A stretch of DNA of 64,000 bases, from positions 3,619-67,618 of the forward strand of contig CAYSWB010000008.1 of NCBI GenBank assembly GCA_964434575.1, given 5' to 3'. A program made the position numbers and the translations under genes. Source of the stretch: DAORHV01 sp964434575. GTDB lineage: Bacteria > Patescibacteriota > Gracilibacteria > Peribacterales > Peribacteraceae. Positions within the stretch are counted from its first letter, which is position 1; each line of letters opens with the position of its first letter. The notes below the pieces were generated by a model that worked only from the letters and a program-made list of their open reading frames with translations, did not search any database and was not told the origin of the DNA. Shown one piece after another: positions 42,306 to 51,733 of the stretch.

Positions 42306-44069
42306 TTAGTAGCCCGTATCCGGGTCGCCTATCTCCACGCGGCAACCGGGGAACAACTCCGGTTCCATGCTGGCGTATTTTTCCTGCTCCTCCTGCGACG
42401 GGTCTTTCTGGCAGTACGCGCACCAGGTCTGGCAGTCGCCGGCCTGCGGCGTGCCGCTGCAATCGCAGCCGCCGACGTCCAATCCCAGCTCCGGGTCTTC
42501 GTCTTTGGTGATGCACAGGCATTTGATGTGCGTGCGGACATCGGTGTAATCGCCCGAAATGTACGGGTGGCAAGATGGGTTGTAGATGCGCTTCATCATC
42601 GTATCCAGCGTGCCGCCTTCGGCGCTGCAGTGGCCGTTCACGCATTGCCGCAGCATGAAGTAACCGAAGTCCTGGATGTACGCCGGCACGTCCTCCTCCA
42701 CCACTTCGCTGAGTTCGGTGATGGCGTCCTGCAGGGGTGCGTAAGCCTGCAGCGTGCGCTCGATGGCGTCACGGCTGGCCGCCTCGATGAATGCCGTCTG
42801 CTGGTCGATGCTGACGGCGATCTCGCGGTACTGCACCAGCGCGTCGGAACCGTAGATCACCAGGAACAACCCCGCGTTGAACGCGTCGGGGTCCTGGGCG
42901 CGGATGGGCAGCGGGCGGTTCTGGCCGAGTACGGTCTTCTTATTGGTGAAGCGCCGCTGCATGGAGATGGCATTGCTGTAAATCGAGAAATAATCGTATG
43001 CCGGACGCAGGAACATGCCGATCGGCAGCGCTTCCTCCGGGGGAGGGTTGAATGACTGGAAGAAAACGCCCGGCGCGATTTCGATTTCCGTCATGTTTCC
43101 TTCGGAATAGTAGTCCGGGTAGTCGTCCAGCATGCTATCCGGCGCGCCGTCGTCGGGGTTGATGAACGTCAGCGGAACCTGCGGGCGCAGGCAGCCCGTG
43201 ATTTCCTCGTGTCCGCCGACGTTGTTCTCCTGGGGGAACGTGAAGTCCGGCGTGTCGCCCCGCAGCGCCGCGATGGACGTTTCGATGTTCGTCACGAAGT
43301 CGCGGACCATGTTGGTGATGTTCGTCGCGAATTCGTCCGTCGCGTCATGGAATTCCGTCATGTCGTCCATTTCCTGGGTCTGCACTTCGATGGCGGGCAG
43401 CACTTCTTCGTCGCAGCCGTACTTCTTCACGTCCTGCGGGCCGCCGCCGATCACCACGGTGGTGCCGCCCGCGTCCGCCAGCACGTAGCCGATGGAACGC
43501 GGCGAGTAGTCGGTGGTGTAGGGGCATTCCTCGGCGTCGACGTGCGTGTCGGTGATGCCGCTTCCGCTGCCGCTGTTCAGCCGATCCTCGGTTTCCCAGA
43601 AGTACTCGTACTTCAGCAGGTCGCTTTTCACCGACGGGTCGGTTCCGCCGTTGACCAGGATGCCGTAGGCCTTGGTGGTGAACGACAGGATATCGCCCAG
43701 GATGCGCATTTCGCGCAAGGAGCAGGCCTCGGCCGCGTCGATGATCTTGATGCGCAGCTCGTCGGCTTTATCTTCCAGCAAGTCGATGTCGCTCTGGAAA
43801 CACACCGTATTTTCGCGCAGGAATGCGTTATGCCGGGTGATTTGCTGGCGCGTGTCCACGAAGTCCTTGATGAACGCTCCGGCCTCCAGCAGATAGCCGT
43901 CGTCTTTTTCCGGCTCACACGTGCCGCTTCCCGCCACGGCGTCGGCGGTCGCGATGCCCATGTCGATGCGTTCGATGACCTCTTGGACCCATGGCGAGAG
44001 CGGGTCGGCGTGCGCCGCGGTCGGCGCGGCGAGCAGGAGGAGGCCGGTGATGGCGAGGAAGCGTTTCAT
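42306..44069 (-). CDS. Exported Cys-rich protein, last gene of five-gene secreted operon
   Basis: A 587-residue protein with a Sec signal peptide (hydrophobic ~5-18, cleavage after AHA). I do not recognise it. The mature part is acidic, with many paired Cys (at least 15), which suggests disulfides outside the cell. A helical central part (~400-470: AVSIDQQTAFIEAASRDAI) is followed by a very Cys-rich C-terminus (CLCITKDEDPELGLDVGGC, DCSGTPQAGDCQTWCAYC). Its start is one base after the previous gene's stop. Confidence 0.78.
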   Translation of the reverse strand: MKRFLAITGLLLLAAPTAAHADPLSPWVQEVIERIDMGIATADAVAGSGTCEPEKDDGYLLEAGAFIKDFVDTRQQITRHNAFLRENTVCFQSDIDLLEDKADELRIKIIDAAEACSLREMRILGDILSFTTKAYGILVNGGTDPSVKSDLLKYEYFWETEDRLNSGSGSGITDTHVDAEECPYTTDYSPRSIGYVLADAGGTTVVIGGGPQDVKKYGCDEEVLPAIEVQTQEMDDMTEFHDATDEFATNITNMVRDFVTNIETSIAALRGDTPDFTFPQENNVGGHEEITGCLRPQVPLTFINPDDGAPDSMLDDYPDYYSEGNMTEIEIAPGVFFQSFNPPPEEALPIGMFLRPAYDYFSIYSNAISMQRRFTNKKTVLGQNRPLPIRAQDPDAFNAGLFLVIYGSDALVQYREIAVSIDQQTAFIEAASRDAIERTLQAYAPLQDAITELSEVVEEDVPAYIQDFGYFMLRQCVNGHCSAEGGTLDTMMKRIYNPSCHPYISGDYTDVRTHIKCLCITKDEDPELGLDVGGCDCSGTPQAGDCQTWCAYCQKDPSQEEQEKYASMEPELFPGCRVEIGDPDTGY

Positions 44070-44070
44070 G

Positions 44071-45951
44071 TTATGGGGCGCTGCTGGAAGCGCTGCGCGG
44101 GAACGGGCCCGTCCACGGGCACGGCGTCTTGGTCAGCGGCGCCTTTGCCAGCTCGCGCAGCAGCGTGGCCGTCTCCTGGATGGATTGCGCCATGGTCGCG
44201 ACCATCTTGCGCTGCACGGGCAGCCATTGGTCCAGCGCCATGCGTTGGCCCACCGCCACCGCGTCGCCGAGGAACACCTCCTGGTCGGCGCGCACCGCGA
44301 TCAGTTCGTCTTCGGTGCTGTTGACCGTGGCGCCGATGCTGTAGAGCGGTGAGTTGATGCGCCGGTTTTCGTTGTACTTGCAGTAGCCGGCGATCGGATG
44401 CGGCGGCAGACCGGTGATGGCGCAGTATTCGCGCTCGTACTCCTGCGCCAAATGGTGGCCGATGTAGCTGGGCAACGCGAACGGCGTCATTTGGGCGATT
44501 TCGGCGTACAGGCCCAGGTGCGGGTCCTGCCGCATGCATGCCAGATATGGCGACGTCGCTTCCGACACCAGGTTCGGGCTGCGGTTGCTGACCAGCGTGT
44601 GGCCGCTGTGCGACTGCGCCACGCAGAACGCGGTGTAGCAGGCGTGGCCCAGGATTTCGTCTTTGTACATCACCTTGTTTTCGGGCGCGCAGATCTTCGC
44701 CTTGTCGGCCTCCTGCAGCGTGGGGTTGATGAAGCGCGGGTCGTTGGGGTCCCACAGCGGATTCACGCCGTCGTCCACGAACAGCGCGATGATCTCCGGG
44801 CACAACTCGGGGCCGTCGAGCGTGATGCGCTCCTGCTCGTCGCAGCGGATGAGGTTTAAGTCGGCGTCGTTGTCCGCTTCGTCGCAGTTGTCCACGGGCT
44901 CCTGTACGTTGCGGCACAGGTAGCCAAGTTGTCCGGCGCTGCGCGAGCATACGGGGCTCTTGATCTCATCGACGGGGTCCGTAGAGCCTTCGTACGTCCA
45001 CGGATACGCGATCTGGTCGCCGTGCTCGTAGTATTCCGGGTAGTCGCCGGCCGGTTTGATCTCCGGCTCGCGCATGAAGTGGTCCGGGTACACCCACATG
45101 ATGCCGAGGTCGTCGGCGCGCGCCCACAGGCCCACGTTCTCCTTGGTCAGCTTGGGCACCACGAACTCGCCGCGCTCGTCGTAATCGTTGGACGCGATCC
45201 GCAGGATACCGGCCAGTTCCCTCAGGATGGTGCCGACCGTCGTGCCGTCGCCGTCGAAGTCCACGTCCACCGTCGCCAGCTTCGTGTCGCCTTCGCGCTC
45301 GTACCGGAAATACCCATGCTGGTACTTCCACATGATGGCGTCCATGTTCTGCGGGGTGGAGCCGTCCTCGGCCAGCTCGCGATTGAGCCGCTGTTCGATG
45401 GTGTCATTGGCGGCGTCGGGCCACGGCAGGATGTTCGTGCCGGTGGCCGTCCAGACGCGGGTGGTGAGGAGCGTGGCGAAACCCACGTTCGCCGGGCGGT
45501 TGGGCTGGTCCGACGTCGCCAGTTCGCCGCCGTTGGCCACCGACACCAGCACGTCGCCCAAGTTCTGGATCTCCAGCTCGGTCTTCACCAGCGACGTAAT
45601 CGCGGCGATGAGGCCATCGCAGCCGACGCCTTTGGTGAGGCCGCCGCTGCTGAAAAGCATGGGATCCATGGTTTGGAACGTGAGCTTATCGCGGCAGAGA
45701 ACGTCGGTGTCGCCCAGCAGCGCGGCATCGATGTCGCTGGGAAACAGCAGGATGCCGGGCCCCCTCCACGTCTCCATTTCACGGATGACGAACTCCTTCA
45801 GCTTGTCGTCCGGGATGGGCGGCTCTTGGGTGTAGACGACAGCCTGCTCGAAGAACAGGTCGAACATGGACTGCGCGGACGCCATCGCGGGGGCCGCCGT
45901 CCAGAGGAGCGGCGCCAGAAGCATGCCGGCGAGGGAGCGGCGAAGCGTCAT
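44071..45951 (-). CDS. Exported Cys-rich protein with DxDxDG loop, fourth gene of the operon
   Basis: A 626-residue protein with a signal peptide (MTLRRSLAGMLLAPLLWTAA, cleavage near ASA). Around residues 224-232 it has VDVDFDGDGTT, a DxDxDG loop of the calcium-binding type. Cys pairs cluster at ~330-480. The last ~60 residues form a helix (MVATMAQSIQETATLLRELA), as in the sister proteins. Its ATG overlaps the upstream stop as ATGA (45948-45951). No homologous family comes to mind. Confidence 0.78.
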   Translation of the reverse strand: MTLRRSLAGMLLAPLLWTAAPAMASAQSMFDLFFEQAVVYTQEPPIPDDKLKEFVIREMETWRGPGILLFPSDIDAALLGDTDVLCRDKLTFQTMDPMLFSSGGLTKGVGCDGLIAAITSLVKTELEIQNLGDVLVSVANGGELATSDQPNRPANVGFATLLTTRVWTATGTNILPWPDAANDTIEQRLNRELAEDGSTPQNMDAIMWKYQHGYFRYEREGDTKLATVDVDFDGDGTTVGTILRELAGILRIASNDYDERGEFVVPKLTKENVGLWARADDLGIMWVYPDHFMREPEIKPAGDYPEYYEHGDQIAYPWTYEGSTDPVDEIKSPVCSRSAGQLGYLCRNVQEPVDNCDEADNDADLNLIRCDEQERITLDGPELCPEIIALFVDDGVNPLWDPNDPRFINPTLQEADKAKICAPENKVMYKDEILGHACYTAFCVAQSHSGHTLVSNRSPNLVSEATSPYLACMRQDPHLGLYAEIAQMTPFALPSYIGHHLAQEYEREYCAITGLPPHPIAGYCKYNENRRINSPLYSIGATVNSTEDELIAVRADQEVFLGDAVAVGQRMALDQWLPVQRKMVATMAQSIQETATLLRELAKAPLTKTPCPWTGPFPRSASSSAP

Positions 45952-46976
45952 AGTTCGGGCGGGCTTTGGGTTCCCAGGTCGTGCAGGCCGTTCACCGAAT
46001 CCCAGATCTTGGGCATGCAGCTCACGCCGTCGGCCAGCAACGAGAGTTCGTTTTTCAGGTCGAGGCCGGCGCGCTGGAAGCACGACATCTGCACGGTGAA
46101 TACCACGGCCTGTTCCAGCGAGCGCAGCGTGTTGATGGTGCGCTCCACGGCGATGCGCGCGCGGATGCGCTCCTGAGTCATGCGGTCGAAGTTCTTGCGG
46201 ATACGCATGCCGAAGTCGCCGAAATCATCCGGCACGGTGCATTCCAGTTGGCAGACGGGGCTGGAGCCCTGGTAGAGGTCCGGGTCGCAGACGATCGTGT
46301 TTCCGCCGCTGTCGAGCGAGGAGGAGTCCACGCAAAGCTTGCTGCTCTCCTCGCAGCAGTAGTCGCCGCCGCCGGGGTTCGCGGCGCCGTCGGGTCCGTC
46401 CAAGTCTTGGTCCGTGCGCACCATGTACGTGCTCTCCGGCTGCATTTCGGCCAGCTTGCATTCGTACTCGCGCTGGAACTCCATGACCACCGAAGCAAAC
46501 GACTCGAATTTTACCGGCTTGGGGATGTACATGGTCTGCACGCCCAGTCCGCCGATGTTGGTGGTGTACTTGTAGTACCAGCCGGGCAGCTCCTGTGCGA
46601 GTGCCGTCAGCGCGGGTGTCGGCGGCGGCTGGATGCCGCCGGGTCCGCCGAAGCACTCCCACTCGGATACCCTGCGCAGGATGCTCTCGCGCTCCGCCAC
46701 CACGGCCGACATGCGGGTCTGGAACAAATTAATGGCGTCGATGGGCCGCGTGATGCCCGCGAACATGGTGCCGGTGGACGTGCAGCTGCGCGGATCGTCG
46801 CTGTTGGGCAGTGATGAGGATGAGCTCTGGCCGCCGGTGATTTCCGCGCGAAGGATCTGTACGCCGATGACCGGAATACTCATGCCCACGATCAGCGCGA
46901 GCACGCCGGTGTATAGGCGTTGCAGCGCCGGTGAGGGCGCCGTGGGTCGAGCCTGCGGGGGGCGTGTGCGGGGCAT
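45948..46976 (-). CDS. Membrane-anchored Cys-rich protein, third gene of the operon
   Basis: A 342-residue protein with a basic N-terminal segment and one transmembrane helix (~22-42, TGVLALIVGMSIPVIGVQIL). The ectodomain contains a Ser-rich linker and a DQDLDGPDG loop (~189-197). Cys-pair clusters lie at ~207-250 (DYCCEESSKLCVD). A C-terminal helical domain has two further Cys. The only non-cleaved anchor of the set, so it could hold an assembly in the membrane. Starts 5 nt after the previous stop. Confidence 0.75.
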   Translation of the reverse strand: MPRTRPPQARPTAPSPALQRLYTGVLALIVGMSIPVIGVQILRAEITGGQSSSSSLPNSDDPRSCTSTGTMFAGITRPIDAINLFQTRMSAVVAERESILRRVSEWECFGGPGGIQPPPTPALTALAQELPGWYYKYTTNIGGLGVQTMYIPKPVKFESFASVVMEFQREYECKLAEMQPESTYMVRTDQDLDGPDGAANPGGGDYCCEESSKLCVDSSSLDSGGNTIVCDPDLYQGSSPVCQLECTVPDDFGDFGMRIRKNFDRMTQERIRARIAVERTINTLRSLEQAVVFTVQMSCFQRAGLDLKNELSLLADGVSCMPKIWDSVNGLHDLGTQSPPEL

Positions 46977-46981
46977 GGCGT

Positions 46982-47767
46982 TTAGTCCATCGGAGCGTCA
47001 GGGTTCGGGTTGTTCGGATCCAGCGGCGAGTTTCCCTGCGGCAGCTGGACGTCGGAGTTGTCCGGCATGTCGCACTGGCCCATGAAGCATGGGATTTGGT
47101 ACAGCCTGCCGAGCATGTTCACCATGCCGCGGAGCGGAATGAACGCGCGGTCGGGGAAGTCCTTCATCATCCAGTCGGTCATGCCGACGAATTGCAGCGC
47201 GGAGCGGTATCCGGAATCGTAGGCGACGGCCAGGCGCAACACCGCCTGCTCCATCGCCAACATGTCTTCCACCAGCTGCTTGCAGTCGGTCGTCAGGGTG
47301 GCGGCGCCGCTCGTGCCTTCTTTGTTGGCGAACTCGCATTGCTGGTAGGGCGCCGACGTACGGGCTTCGCAGCCGAGCAGGTCCAGGTTCACGTCGTCGG
47401 TGTTTCCTTCTTCGCGCAGGAACGAACCCTGCATCGTCTCGCACACGTACAGGCTCCGGCAGCGCATCACGCGGTAGGACTCCACCAGCGGCCAGATCAG
47501 CTCGTGCGTGTCGTGGTAACGCGTCTCGAAGATACCCGTGATCTCCTCGCTCACTTCGCCGCCGGTGTTGGAGATCCATTTGCCGTCGTCGTCCTCGCGA
47601 CTGCCGAACAGCACCGCGCGGTATTCATCATGCACCGAGGACAATTCGCTCAGCACGCGCACGCGGCACACTTCCACCGGCTCGGTTTGCTGCGCGGCGG
47701 CGGGCGTAGCCCACGGGCAGAGCGCGAGGCAGATCAACAGGCCGGCGATATGGTGTTTGAGGCGCAT
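46982..47767 (-). CDS. Exported Cys-rich protein, second gene of the operon
   Basis: The shortest member, 261 residues, with a signal peptide (HHIAGLLICLALCPWATPAAA). About ten Cys occur in the mature region (VCRVRVL, RCRSLYVCET, QCEFANKEG, DCKQLVEDM, PCFMGQC). The C-terminal half is predicted helical, ending in a Pro/Asn/Asp tail. Its ATG abuts the first gene's TAA (TAAATG). No known family. Confidence 0.76.
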   Translation of the reverse strand: MRLKHHIAGLLICLALCPWATPAAAQQTEPVEVCRVRVLSELSSVHDEYRAVLFGSREDDDGKWISNTGGEVSEEITGIFETRYHDTHELIWPLVESYRVMRCRSLYVCETMQGSFLREEGNTDDVNLDLLGCEARTSAPYQQCEFANKEGTSGAATLTTDCKQLVEDMLAMEQAVLRLAVAYDSGYRSALQFVGMTDWMMKDFPDRAFIPLRGMVNMLGRLYQIPCFMGQCDMPDNSDVQLPQGNSPLDPNNPNPDAPMD

Positions 47768-50700
47768 TTAGGGTGCGGCGGGAGGATCGGGCTCCAGCAG
47801 GATGTCGTTCGGGACGTCGATTTTGGGGAACAGGCGCTTGAGCAGCTCGACGTCCGCGTCGATGAACGGGTTCTCGGTCTCGTCGTCGGGCAACGTCAGG
47901 TCACGCATTTGGTCCGCGATCGAGCGGAAGTCACCGTCCAGCGGCGGGACGAACCATTGCCACTTCCAGGACTTGAAGATCTCGTCGGGCATGGGGATGC
48001 ACACCACGTCTTCCTTGCACGGCGGCGGGTTGTCGGGGTTCGGGAACTGCTCGCCCACGCGGATGATGCGGCCCGCGTAGTCTTCCTTGCGTTGCGGCAT
48101 CCACCGCGACCAGATGCGTCCGGCGCGTTCCACCAGGTCGGTTTCCGTGTGGATGATCTTGATGGCGTTGCCGTAGTCCTCGTCGATGGCGATGTCTTCC
48201 TCCTTGGACGGCGGCATGAGCACGCTGGGGTCCAGGCGGCAGTAGGCGCCGCGCATGCTGTCGCGGAACATCGGGAAGGAGTCCGTGTCGCTTTCGGCGG
48301 AGGAGTTGCCGGCCTGCTCCTCCTGTTCCTCGGTCTCCTGGTCCGTCACGGTGATGCCTTCGATCATTTCGCGCATCAGCATGAGCCGCTTCTTGGCCTC
48401 CTGCAGGTCGGGGAGCGGAACAGCGTCGATGAACGTCTGGTCCGGGAAGGACGCGGTGAGCACCGGCAGCGAGTCGAACGCCGTCTTGTCCGGATAATCG
48501 GGCAGCTCGGGGTATTCGTCCGGACCCAGCGGCTCGCTGCCCTTGTACGTGGGCGGCAGCGGGATTTGCACGCGCACGCTTACCGGCCACAGCACCGGCA
48601 CGCGCCACTCCTCCTGGGAGAGTCCCATGAACGAGAAGTCATAGCTCTTGTCCGGCGTGTCGGGCGCCAGACCTTCCAGCGTCGGCGGTTCCGGCAGGCC
48701 GTCGCGGTCGCGGCCGGGAGGCGCGTCGCCGGGCATCACTTTCTGGCGCCACCAGTTGTCGAGCAACGTGTACACCGGTGCGGAGTAGCGGTGGTTGCTG
48801 CACCACAAGATCTGGCATGCGTCGGTCTGCAGCCAGGCCTTCTGCAGCTTGCGCCAGATGGTCTTCAATCGCTGCCGTTCGATGGACGCCTGCGCGGCAT
48901 CCAGGATCAGCTGGCTGTTGCCTTCGTACCATTCGCCGTAGAACTCGCGGATATCCTCCTGCGTCTCGTACATCTTCTGCAGGCGTCCGGCCAGCGCCAG
49001 ACGCATGAGGCGCACGCGCTCCAGGTCTTCTAGGTACTCGTCGATCTTGTCGATGAGCGGGTCGGCCTGCGAAGCGATGTTCGGGTTCCTGAGCTTCCAC
49101 AGCTCCCACTCGGCGCGGCGGGTTTTCAGTTCCGTCCTGGACGCCAGCAGCGTGAGGATGGGAATGCGCACTTCGCGGATGGGCGCCACGTACATCTGCT
49201 GGAACGACTTTGTCACCGCGCCCAGCTCCTCGGGTCCGGCCTTGAGCGTGATCGCCACCGTGCCGTCGGGCTGGCTTACCATGCCGGACGCCAGCTCGAT
49301 CAGCGGGTCGTCGGTGGCGAGGCCGGTCAGCACGCGCGGCGGCATGATCAGCTTGATGGTCGGGTCGCGGATGAGCTCGAGCAATTCCTTCTGCTGCTTT
49401 TCCCACCAGATCGTCAGCTCGCGGTCGTCCGTGTCGTCGAAACCGTCCGTCCGCGCGTTGTCCGGCACCGTCTTGCCGCCGCGCACTTTGCTTTCCAGCA
49501 TGGCGTCCAGGAAGCCGCTCGGGTCGCTGGGGTCCTCGAACAGACGCTGCACTTCCTGCACGCGCTTGTTATCCAACATGGTCAGCACCGACTCGTCGTC
49601 GTACAGCCAGGCATCCGGAGCCGTGCGGCCGCCGCGCTCGGGCTCGTCCAGGCCGACTTCCGGCATGTAATTTTCTTTCTGGGTGTTGGGGTTGTCTGGG
49701 AGGTGGTTGCCGTCCCGCCATTCTGGTTGCAGCGGCTCTTGCTGGTGGGGGTCCGTTTCGGTGCAGCGCCCGCTGGTGCAGCTTTTCGTGCCGATGATCA
49801 GCTCGCACTTCTCGTCGAACAGCGTGCTGACGAGCGGCTTCCAGTCTTCGCCGTTCCAGGTGCCACCCTGGTCGATGTCGTAGTACTCGTAGCACTCGCC
49901 GCGCACTTTCCAGTCCTGGATGTCATCGCCGTGTTTCACCTCCTTGATCGTCACGCCCAGGTTGTACAACAGCGGTCCGGAGTAGTGGCGGTAGTACGAG
50001 CTGATGATCGCCCGCTGTGTGTGGCTGTGGTACATCTGGCCGGTGGTGTCGTCGTAGTCGCAGTTCTCCGGGAACTTGTCTTCGAATTCCGGCAGGAACG
50101 GAGTGCGGCACTCTTGGCCGAAGCATTTTTTGGAAAGCTCCGGCGGCATCCACTGCGTGGGCACCATGGACTCGATGCCCAGCAGCAGCGTCACGTTCAG
50201 GAAATCCAGGGTGAGCGGCGGGCGCGTTCCTTCGTCGTTGTAGTCGAAGCAGTACGTCTTCACGAAGTTGAACGCGTAGTGCAGGTCATCATCCCCGTCA
50301 TCGTCGCCGTCGCCGTCCACGTCGCCTTCGTCCACGTCTTTGGTGTGGCACGACATCACCGGGCGCGGGGCGCCATTGGAAAGCGTACGGAAGCGCTCGT
50401 AGAGCTTCTCGCACTGGTGCGGCGTGGCGTTGGCGTACCGGATGCACAGCTGCTCCTGGTTCACTTCCACGTCGCCGGGCTCCGTCAGCGGCTTGCCCGT
50501 GTTCGGGTCACGGTCGTCATCGTCGTCTTCCAGTCCGTAGGCGATGCCGCGGTCCTGCAGGTCTTTGTCGAAGTACTTCGTGTCGTAGATGTTGCATGCC
50601 GACATGTAGCCCTGGGTGGTGTCGGGGAATTCGTAGCTGCCGCGCAAGCCGATACCCGTCTTGGAGTCGCCGATCGGCTCGTCATTCTGGCGGCCCGGCA

Positions 50701-51514
50701 GGTCCGGCGAGATGTCCGGAACGGGTATGCAGTCCTGCGAGCCGTCTTCGCACTTCAACACGTACAGGTGTTGCATGGAGTTCGACATGTCCTCGATTTC
50801 ATCCAACAGGGCCTGCACCCGCGGCGTCGGGTTGTCCTTCAGATCTTGGCACGTGCCGTTGAAGTTCATGGCGAAGGCGGCCATGTACGCCGGCCCAAGG
50901 GATGCCAGGCCGGGGGTGCCGTAGCACGGCGTCGGCATACCCGCGCAGCTCACCATATCCACGCCGTACTCCACGCACTTCTGCATGGTCATGCCGGCAT
51001 CGATCATGGCCTGCGTCGCGAAAATACCGTCGGCCTCCATGGCCGAACACATGACCAGGTACGCCTCGGTTTCCATGTTGCAGCAGTCACCAGGCGACTG
51101 CCCCGGCTCGGTGGGACAGATCTGTTTGGCGTGGGTGAGCTCGTGGAGCAGCAAGTACTCCGTGCCGTGGCTTCCCGGATCGGCCAGCGACATGCAGATG
51201 TTGATGGTGCCGTCGGGCAGCTTCAGGTCGCAAAAACCGGTCGTGCCGTTGCAGCTGTTCATGCCGCCCTGGCAGTTGATCTGCACCTTGCACGGCGGGT
51301 TGATGTCGGGGTCGTATTCGATCATTACCCGCGAGGCCGGATCCCATCCGCCGCACATCACGCTGTCCACGTTGGCCTTGGTTTCGCCGATGCCGAAATG
51401 CACGTCGTGGTAGCTTTCCGGTTCGTTCATGATCGGCTTGAACGGCGCCGACGAACTGGCCGTTGGAAGCATCAACAGAACGAGTGCCGGAAGAAGAAGG
51501 AAATACCTTCGCAT
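47768..51514 (-). CDS. Large exported protein with HExxH metallopeptidase-like motif, first gene of the operon
   Basis: A 1248-residue protein with a Sec signal peptide. Near the N-terminus is LLLHELTHAKQ (His124, Glu125, His128), a zincin-type HExxH, followed ~19 residues on by METEAYLVM, where a Glu could be the third ligand. Cys-rich segments surround it. ~400-430 has acidic Asp/Gly runs (DVDGDGDDDGDD). The C-terminal half is mainly helical (~850-960). The start at 51514 leaves out a 26-residue low-quality extension. TACGAT lies 11 nt upstream. It probably leads the whole operon. Confidence 0.78.
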   Translation of the reverse strand: MRRYFLLLPALVLLMLPTASSSAPFKPIMNEPESYHDVHFGIGETKANVDSVMCGGWDPASRVMIEYDPDINPPCKVQINCQGGMNSCNGTTGFCDLKLPDGTINICMSLADPGSHGTEYLLLHELTHAKQICPTEPGQSPGDCCNMETEAYLVMCSAMEADGIFATQAMIDAGMTMQKCVEYGVDMVSCAGMPTPCYGTPGLASLGPAYMAAFAMNFNGTCQDLKDNPTPRVQALLDEIEDMSNSMQHLYVLKCEDGSQDCIPVPDISPDLPGRQNDEPIGDSKTGIGLRGSYEFPDTTQGYMSACNIYDTKYFDKDLQDRGIAYGLEDDDDDRDPNTGKPLTEPGDVEVNQEQLCIRYANATPHQCEKLYERFRTLSNGAPRPVMSCHTKDVDEGDVDGDGDDDGDDDLHYAFNFVKTYCFDYNDEGTRPPLTLDFLNVTLLLGIESMVPTQWMPPELSKKCFGQECRTPFLPEFEDKFPENCDYDDTTGQMYHSHTQRAIISSYYRHYSGPLLYNLGVTIKEVKHGDDIQDWKVRGECYEYYDIDQGGTWNGEDWKPLVSTLFDEKCELIIGTKSCTSGRCTETDPHQQEPLQPEWRDGNHLPDNPNTQKENYMPEVGLDEPERGGRTAPDAWLYDDESVLTMLDNKRVQEVQRLFEDPSDPSGFLDAMLESKVRGGKTVPDNARTDGFDDTDDRELTIWWEKQQKELLELIRDPTIKLIMPPRVLTGLATDDPLIELASGMVSQPDGTVAITLKAGPEELGAVTKSFQQMYVAPIREVRIPILTLLASRTELKTRRAEWELWKLRNPNIASQADPLIDKIDEYLEDLERVRLMRLALAGRLQKMYETQEDIREFYGEWYEGNSQLILDAAQASIERQRLKTIWRKLQKAWLQTDACQILWCSNHRYSAPVYTLLDNWWRQKVMPGDAPPGRDRDGLPEPPTLEGLAPDTPDKSYDFSFMGLSQEEWRVPVLWPVSVRVQIPLPPTYKGSEPLGPDEYPELPDYPDKTAFDSLPVLTASFPDQTFIDAVPLPDLQEAKKRLMLMREMIEGITVTDQETEEQEEQAGNSSAESDTDSFPMFRDSMRGAYCRLDPSVLMPPSKEEDIAIDEDYGNAIKIIHTETDLVERAGRIWSRWMPQRKEDYAGRIIRVGEQFPNPDNPPPCKEDVVCIPMPDEIFKSWKWQWFVPPLDGDFRSIADQMRDLTLPDDETENPFIDADVELLKRLFPKIDVPNDILLEPDPPAAP

Positions 51515-51733
51515 TCCGGAGGGGTATCGTACTGCCGGAAGCCAAAAAACCGAAATGTGAATGCTTAATGTACGGGGCCCCGGAATTTGCAAAACGGCAA
51601 GTAGCTTTCGTTGACCGGAAATCTTCCAGGTGTACCCTCGTACACGTCTCTAAACCCGACGCTCCGTTCATACGGCGCCATCGGACGAGAGTCGACGGTT
51701 CGAGGCCTCCTCTACTTCCATTCCCCCATTGCG

